Program-made: the position numbers and the translations under genes
The notes under the pieces: model-generated
The model's database searches: none
What the model saw: the letters and a program-made list of their open reading frames with translations, nothing else
Told to the model about the DNA's origin: nothing
Assembly: GCA_910584205.1 (NCBI GenBank)
Contig: CAJUAA010000067.1
Span: forward strand, 1 to 8,443
DNA from: an uncultured Lachnospiraceae bacterium
GTDB taxonomy: Bacteria > Bacillota > Clostridia > Lachnospirales > Lachnospiraceae
Direction: 5' to 3'
DNA length: 8,443 nt
Shown here: positions 6,258-8,443 of the stretch, piece by piece
How positions within the stretch are numbered: position 1 is the stretch's first letter
How the letters are laid out: every line of letters begins with the position of its first letter

Positions 6258-7595
6258 TGCCGTCTGAGCCACATTCACCGCATGATCCGAAATCCGCTCA
6301 AAATCCCCGATGCAGTGCAGAAGCGTCGACACCAGATAGCTGTCCTTCTCCGACAGGTCCCGGCTGCCAAGCTTCACCAGATAACTGCCCAGTTCATCCT
6401 CACAGCGGTCTGTCAGGTCCTCCAGTTCAAACACCTTCTCCGCTGTCTGTTCCTCATAGTCATCCAGCAGGCTGACTGCCCGCATGAGCGACTGGCGGGA
6501 TATGCCGGCCATCCGGACCGCCGCGTCTCTGGCCTGTTCCACCGCATAGCCCGGCGTCTCCAGAAAACGTGTATCCAGCATCTTCAGATCCTCCTCCTGC
6601 TCCTTCTCCAGATCCTCTGCGGACTCCGGGATTGTCAGATATGCCAGCTGAACCAGGACACCGGAAAAAGGAAGCAGCACCGCCGTAGCCGTAAGATTGA
6701 AAATGGAGTGTACCGCCGCAATTCCCGCCGCGCCAGCAGGCCTTCCCAGAAACTCAAAATCCAGAAGACTGTGAAGCAGATAAAATGCCGCCATAAAGAG
6801 CACCGTACCGATCAGATTAAAATACAGGTGAACCAGAGCCGTCCGTTTTGCGTTCCTGCTGGCGCCGACCCCGGCGATGACCGCCGTTACGCAGGTTCCT
6901 ATATTCTGCCCCATGATGATGGGAATGGCCGTCCCGAACGAAACCGCTCCTGTAGCGCACAGCGCCTGCAGGATCCCCACGGAAGCGGACGAACTCTGGA
7001 TCACCGCCGTCAGCACTGCACCGCAGAGCATCCCCAAAACCGGATGGGAGAACCATGTCAGAATTCCCGTAAATTCCGACACGTCCGCCAGCGGCTTCAT
7101 GGCACCGCTCATGGTCTCCATCCCGGACATCAGGATCGCAAATCCCACAAGAATCATTCCCACATCCTGTCTTTTTTCCTTTTTGGAAAACAACAGAAGG
7201 CAGACACCCGCCATGGCCAGCACCGGCGAGAACGAAGCCGGTTTCAGAAGCCGCACAAAAAAGCTGCTGCTCCCGATCCCTGACAGGCTCAGGATCCACG
7301 ACGTCACCGTCGTCCCGATGTTGGCTCCCATGATGATACCAACGGTCTGTGTCAGTTTCATGAGACCGGAGTTTACAAATCCCACGGCCATGACAGTCGT
7401 CGCCGAAGAAGACTGAATGACTGCGGTCACACCGGCGCCCAGCAGCACCGCCTTCCACGGACTCGACGTCATTTTTTCCAGAACACGCTCCAGCCTTCCG
7501 CCGGACACTCTGGCCAGCCCCTTTCCCATCATATCCATGCCGTACAAAAACAGCGCCAGTCCGCCGACCATTGTCAGAATACTGAAAAAATCCAT
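6255..7595 (-). CDS. Na/Pi cotransporter family protein, ending early in its PhoU region
   Basis: The 446-residue product is the membrane part of a Na+/phosphate symporter of the NptA/PhoU-tailed type. It has the two inverted Na_Pi_cotrans repeats: repeat 1 with VTAVIQSSSATT (56-67) and MGANIGTTVTSW (89-100), repeat 2 with LTAVIQSSSASV (195-206) and MGQNIGTCVTAV (228-239). The paired QSSS motifs are the substrate and sodium site of this family. Hydrophobic helices fill about 1-320. From about 340 a cytoplasmic helical PhoU-like repeat follows, ending in DFERISDHAVNVAQTA (431-446). Relatives continue through a second PhoU repeat; here an in-frame TAG stops translation and the remainder lies in the same frame (joined length 599). 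The ATG at 7595 has an AGAGGG ribosome binding site eight bases away. It is first in an operon with a two-component system. The transport core is intact, so a functional shortened protein is possible. Confidence 0.9.
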   Translation of the reverse strand: MDFFSILTMVGGLALFLYGMDMMGKGLARVSGGRLERVLEKMTSSPWKAVLLGAGVTAVIQSSSATTVMAVGFVNSGLMKLTQTVGIIMGANIGTTVTSWILSLSGIGSSSFFVRLLKPASFSPVLAMAGVCLLLFSKKEKRQDVGMILVGFAILMSGMETMSGAMKPLADVSEFTGILTWFSHPVLGMLCGAVLTAVIQSSSASVGILQALCATGAVSFGTAIPIIMGQNIGTCVTAVIAGVGASRNAKRTALVHLYFNLIGTVLFMAAFYLLHSLLDFEFLGRPAGAAGIAAVHSIFNLTATAVLLPFSGVLVQLAYLTIPESAEDLEKEQEEDLKMLDTRFLETPGYAVEQARDAAVRMAGISRQSLMRAVSLLDDYEEQTAEKVFELEDLTDRCEDELGSYLVKLGSRDLSEKDSYLVSTLLHCIGDFERISDHAVNVAQTA

Positions 7596-7673
7596 ACTTT
7601 ATTCCCTCTTTTCTTTCCTTCATAAGTAATATTTCCATTTCTCATGTACCTATGAGCCATCGTAACGTATCCA

Positions 7674-7713
7674 TGTAAAGAACAGAGGGAATTCATGTAA
7701 AATCCCGGTAAAA
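7674..7713 (-). promoter_or_regulatory. Putative PhoP/PhoB box: TTTTACA-type repeats with 11-bp period
   Basis: On the minus strand TTTTACC (7713-7707), TTTTACA (7702-7696) and CTTTACA (7680-7674) start 11 and then 22 bases apart, on one face of the helix. The skipped position (7691-7685, TTCCCTC) is a poor match. Known Gram-positive PhoP sites are direct TT(A/T/C)ACA repeats with 11-bp spacing, which these fit. They lie about 80-120 bases ahead of the Na/Pi cotransporter ATG, in an operon encoding a PhoB-like regulator. Binding itself is inference. Confidence 0.65.
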
Positions 7714-7723
7714 TTTTAATATC

Positions 7724-7752
7724 AGTATAGTCTTCGAACCCGAATCCGTCAA
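7724..7752 (-). promoter_or_regulatory. Sigma-A promoter of the phosphate transport/two-component operon
   Basis: On the minus strand TTGACG (7752-7747) and TATACT (7729-7724) are 17 bases apart. Transcription would start near 7717, giving a leader of about 120 bases before the transporter ATG. The Pho-like repeats start just past the expected start site. A regulator bound there would more naturally repress this promoter, or activate a second, weaker one further downstream (for example near TACGAT, 7664-7659). The -35 follows directly after the terminator of the candidate small RNA. Confidence 0.75.
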
Positions 7753-7755
7753 CAA

Positions 7756-7792
7756 CAGAAAAACCAGAGACGGGGGACCTCTGGTTTTTCTG
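7756..7792 (-). terminator. Strong, potentially bidirectional Rho-independent terminator
   Basis: A perfect 14-bp inverted repeat (arms 7756-7769 and 7779-7792, CAGAAAAACCAGAG and its complement) encloses a 9-base loop with five C on the minus strand. The GC part CCAGAG/CTCTGG is followed by TTTTT on both strands, so it could stop transcription either way. For the minus strand it ends the candidate small RNA. Confidence 0.85.
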
Positions 7793-7949
7793 CAACAACT
7801 TTTTATATATTTATCGACGATACTGCATATAAAGAATAATCAAAAGGGAGGGTTTATTCATTAAAAAGGGGGATTAGGGGGCGCAGTACCATCCATAAAT
7901 ACCTCATTCAGAAAACAGCCCGGGCTTCCTGCAGCCTTTCCTGTTTTCT
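7756..7949 (-). ncRNA. Candidate trans-acting small RNA with C-rich anti-Shine-Dalgarno segments
   Basis: A promoter with a perfect TATAAT sits seven bases upstream of 7949, and a strong terminator ends the unit near 7756, giving about 190 nt with no coding frame. The RNA would begin with a hairpin whose 10-bp arms are CAGAAAACAG (7950-7941) and CTGTTTTCTG (7918-7909). A mostly unpaired stretch follows, holding GCCCCTAATCCCCC and ACCCTCCCTTTT, and the terminator loop is GTCCCCCGT. CCCTCCCTT is complementary to AAGGGAGG-type ribosome binding sites. Firmicute sRNAs of the RoxS/RsaE kind use exposed UCCC-type C-rich segments to pair with ribosome binding sites, so this architecture fits a translation repressor. 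Identity with a known RNA family is not recognised. The adjacent phosphate operon suggests a possible link in regulation, but it has its own promoter. Confidence 0.6.
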
Positions 7950-7955
7950 GGCATT

Positions 7956-7984
7956 ATTATACGTCCTGCACGGACATTTGTACA
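7956..7984 (-). promoter_or_regulatory. Promoter of the candidate small RNA
   Basis: On the minus strand TGTACA (7984-7979, four of six -35 consensus bases) is 17 bases from a perfect TATAAT (7961-7956). The predicted start at about 7949 falls at the first bases of the 5' hairpin. The spacer contains a small dyad, GTCC-N5-GGAC (7963-7975), which could be an operator. Confidence 0.65.
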
Positions 7985-7999
7985 TTGACAAAACATATA

Positions 8000-8053
8000 A
8001 ATTTTCGTTTTTTTTCGACAGAATCTCAAACAAAAAAACCAAAAACGAAAATT
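8000..8053. repeat. 13-bp AT-rich inverted repeat between tRNA-Lys and the small RNA promoter
   Basis: AATTTTCGTTTTT (8000-8012) and its exact complement AAAAACGAAAATT (8041-8053) are separated by 28 bases. The arms are mostly A/T with one CG step. No gene is associated with it. It may be a backup terminator structure or a protein site. Apart from this repeat, nothing else is seen in 7985-8054. Confidence 0.6.
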
Positions 8054-8054
8054 G

Positions 8055-8089
8055 GAGAAAAAGAAAGAGCACCGTTCTACAGTGCTCTT
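8055..8089 (-). terminator. Rho-independent terminator of the tRNA cluster
   Basis: On the minus strand AAGAGCAC (8089-8082) pairs perfectly with GTGCTCTT (8072-8065) across a 9-base loop, followed by TCTTTTTCTCC. It begins five bases after the tRNA-Lys 3' end and closes the Arg-His-Gln-Lys transcript. Confidence 0.85.
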
Positions 8090-8093
8090 CTCA

Positions 8094-8166
8094 TGAGGCA
8101 TCGGGGATTCGAACCCCGGACAACTTGATTAAAAGTCAAGTGCTCTACCGACTGAGCTAATACCCC
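8094..8166 (-). tRNA. tRNA-Lys(TTT)
   Basis: A 73-nt cloverleaf. The acceptor GGGGTAT pairs with ATGCCTC (two G-T pairs). The D arm is AGCTCAGTCGGTAGAGC, the anticodon arm is CTTGA-CTTTTAA-TCAAG with anticodon TTT, and the T arm is CCGGGGTTCGAATCCCCG. The discriminator is A and CCA is not encoded. It is the last gene of the tRNA cluster. Confidence 0.96.
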
Positions 8167-8194
8167 ATCCTGTGTGCATTCTCCAATGCCCGAA

Positions 8195-8267
8195 CTGGGC
8201 TAGCTGGATTCGAACCAGCGAAATGCAGGAGTCAAAGTCCTGTGCCTTACCGCTTGGCGATAGCCCA
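8195..8267 (-). tRNA. tRNA-Gln(TTG)
   Basis: The acceptor TGGGCTA pairs with TAGCCCA, the discriminator is G, the anticodon arm is CAGGA-CTTTGAC-TCCTG with anticodon TTG, and the T arm is GCTGGTTCGAATCCAGC. The U1-A72 acceptor end is normal for glutamine tRNAs. CCA is not encoded. It lies 28 bases before tRNA-Lys. Confidence 0.96.
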
Positions 8268-8282
8268 TGATCTTTGATTCAG

Positions 8283-8356
8283 GGTGGGTACAGGGATTCG
8301 AACCCTGGACCTCCAGAGCCACAATCTGGCGCGCTAACCAACTGCGCTATACCCAC
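8283..8356 (-). tRNA. tRNA-His(GTG)
   Basis: The acceptor GTGGGTA pairs with TACCCAC and the anticodon arm is CCAGA-TTGTGGC-TCTGG with anticodon GTG. The T arm is CCAGGGTTCGAATCCCTG and the discriminator is C73. A G at 8357 supplies the extra G-1 that pairs with C73 and identifies histidine tRNAs. CCA is not encoded. Confidence 0.96.
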
Positions 8357-8391
8357 CATATTACTCAGACCGGATCAGAAATCCGATCCAG

Positions 8392-8443
8392 TGTGCCCGA
8401 AGGGATTCGAACCCCCGACCCACGGCTTAGAAGGCCGTTGCTC
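8392..8443 (-). tRNA. tRNA-Arg(TCT), 5' part beyond the window
   Basis: The visible part has the anticodon arm ACGGC-CTTCTAA-GCCGT (anticodon TCT, reads AGA/AGG), the variable loop, the T arm GGGGG-TTCGAAT-CCCTT and the 3' acceptor strand CGGGCAC with discriminator A. The D arm and 5' acceptor strand lie outside the window. CCA is not encoded. Confidence 0.92.

Noticed and set aside
5784..7283. A 499-codon open frame on the plus strand opposite the Na/Pi cotransporter
   Set aside because: Its composition is unlike a folded protein and it has no family signature. It is antisense to a well-supported transporter.
6817..7638. A 273-codon minus-strand frame overlapping the transporter in another register
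   Set aside because: It is rich in Gly, Arg, His and Cys, without domains, and wholly overlaps the transporter frame that carries the paired QSSS motifs.
7756..7792. CRISPR repeat suggested by the perfect hairpin
   Set aside because: It occurs once, without spaced copies, and has terminator-type T-runs.
7574..7798. A 74-codon minus-strand frame across the operon promoter
   Set aside because: It runs through the terminator, promoter and Pho-like repeats, has no ribosome binding site, and shows no protein-like pattern.
7846..7881. Possible G-quadruplex on the plus strand (GGGAGGG, GGGGG, GGGGG)
   Set aside because: One loop would be about 15 bases, which makes a stable quadruplex doubtful. 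The same bases are better explained as C-rich pairing segments of the minus-strand RNA.
7756..7949. 6S RNA (ssrS) as identity of the small RNA
   Set aside because: Length and complementary ends would fit, but the region lacks an obvious long hairpin with central bubble, and the C-rich single-stranded segments are not expected there. It is not fully excluded without a covariance search.
7985..8012. TTGACA on the plus strand as a rightward promoter
   Set aside because: No -10 element occurs at a suitable distance (a T-run lies there) and no plus-strand gene follows.
7904..8101. A 65-codon minus-strand frame between tRNA-Lys and the small RNA
   Set aside because: It starts inside the tRNA and crosses the tRNA terminator and the small RNA promoter. 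Composition is dominated by Phe, Lys and Arg from A/T runs.

Overview
The window looks like chromosome of a low-to-mid GC Gram-positive anaerobe, most likely a Lachnospiraceae-type Clostridia. That is inferred from gene style, AGGAG-type ribosome binding sites, sigma-A promoters, and tRNA genes with no encoded CCA. No marker gene gives the species. Every supported gene lies on the minus strand, so transcription runs from the right end of the window to the left.

Right end (8443 to 8055): a tRNA cluster in the order Arg(TCT, cut by the window end), His(GTG), Gln(TTG), Lys(TTT), closed by a Rho-independent terminator. Next comes a stretch of about 500 bases without a protein gene (8054 to 7596), which is not empty. 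It holds a good promoter (TGTACA-17-TATAAT) and a roughly 190-nt candidate small RNA that opens with a hairpin, carries several C-rich anti-Shine-Dalgarno-like segments, and ends in a strong terminator. Right after that terminator is a second promoter (TTGACG-17-TATACT), followed by TTTTACA-type repeats in 11-bp register that resemble a PhoP/PhoB box.

Middle (7595 to 2974): a tightly packed operon. It encodes a Na/Pi cotransporter with a C-terminal PhoU region, an OmpR/PhoB-type response regulator, a PhoR-like histidine kinase and a DUF1624 (heparan-alpha-glucosaminide N-acetyltransferase-like) membrane protein. The last three genes are separated by 5 bases or overlap. The transporter reading frame is broken by one in-frame TAG between its two PhoU repeats, with 152 further codons open in the same frame. 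The genes and the Pho-like repeats together suggest phosphate sensing coupled to phosphate uptake.

A tRNA-Leu(TAG) gene follows (2912 to 2831). Its promoter abuts the stop codon of the DUF1624 gene, and it has its own terminator.

Left end (2799 to 1): immediately past that terminator the sequence becomes more AT-rich and changes subject. It holds the 3' remnant of an XRE-like regulator, then a type I restriction-modification operon: hsdM, a YhcG/DUF1016 PDDEXK nuclease gene, and the first codons of hsdS running off the window. This looks like a defence module inserted at the 3' side of the tRNA-Leu gene. The candidate small RNA, the amber-split transporter and the nuclease gene wedged into the hsd operon are the points most worth a second look.
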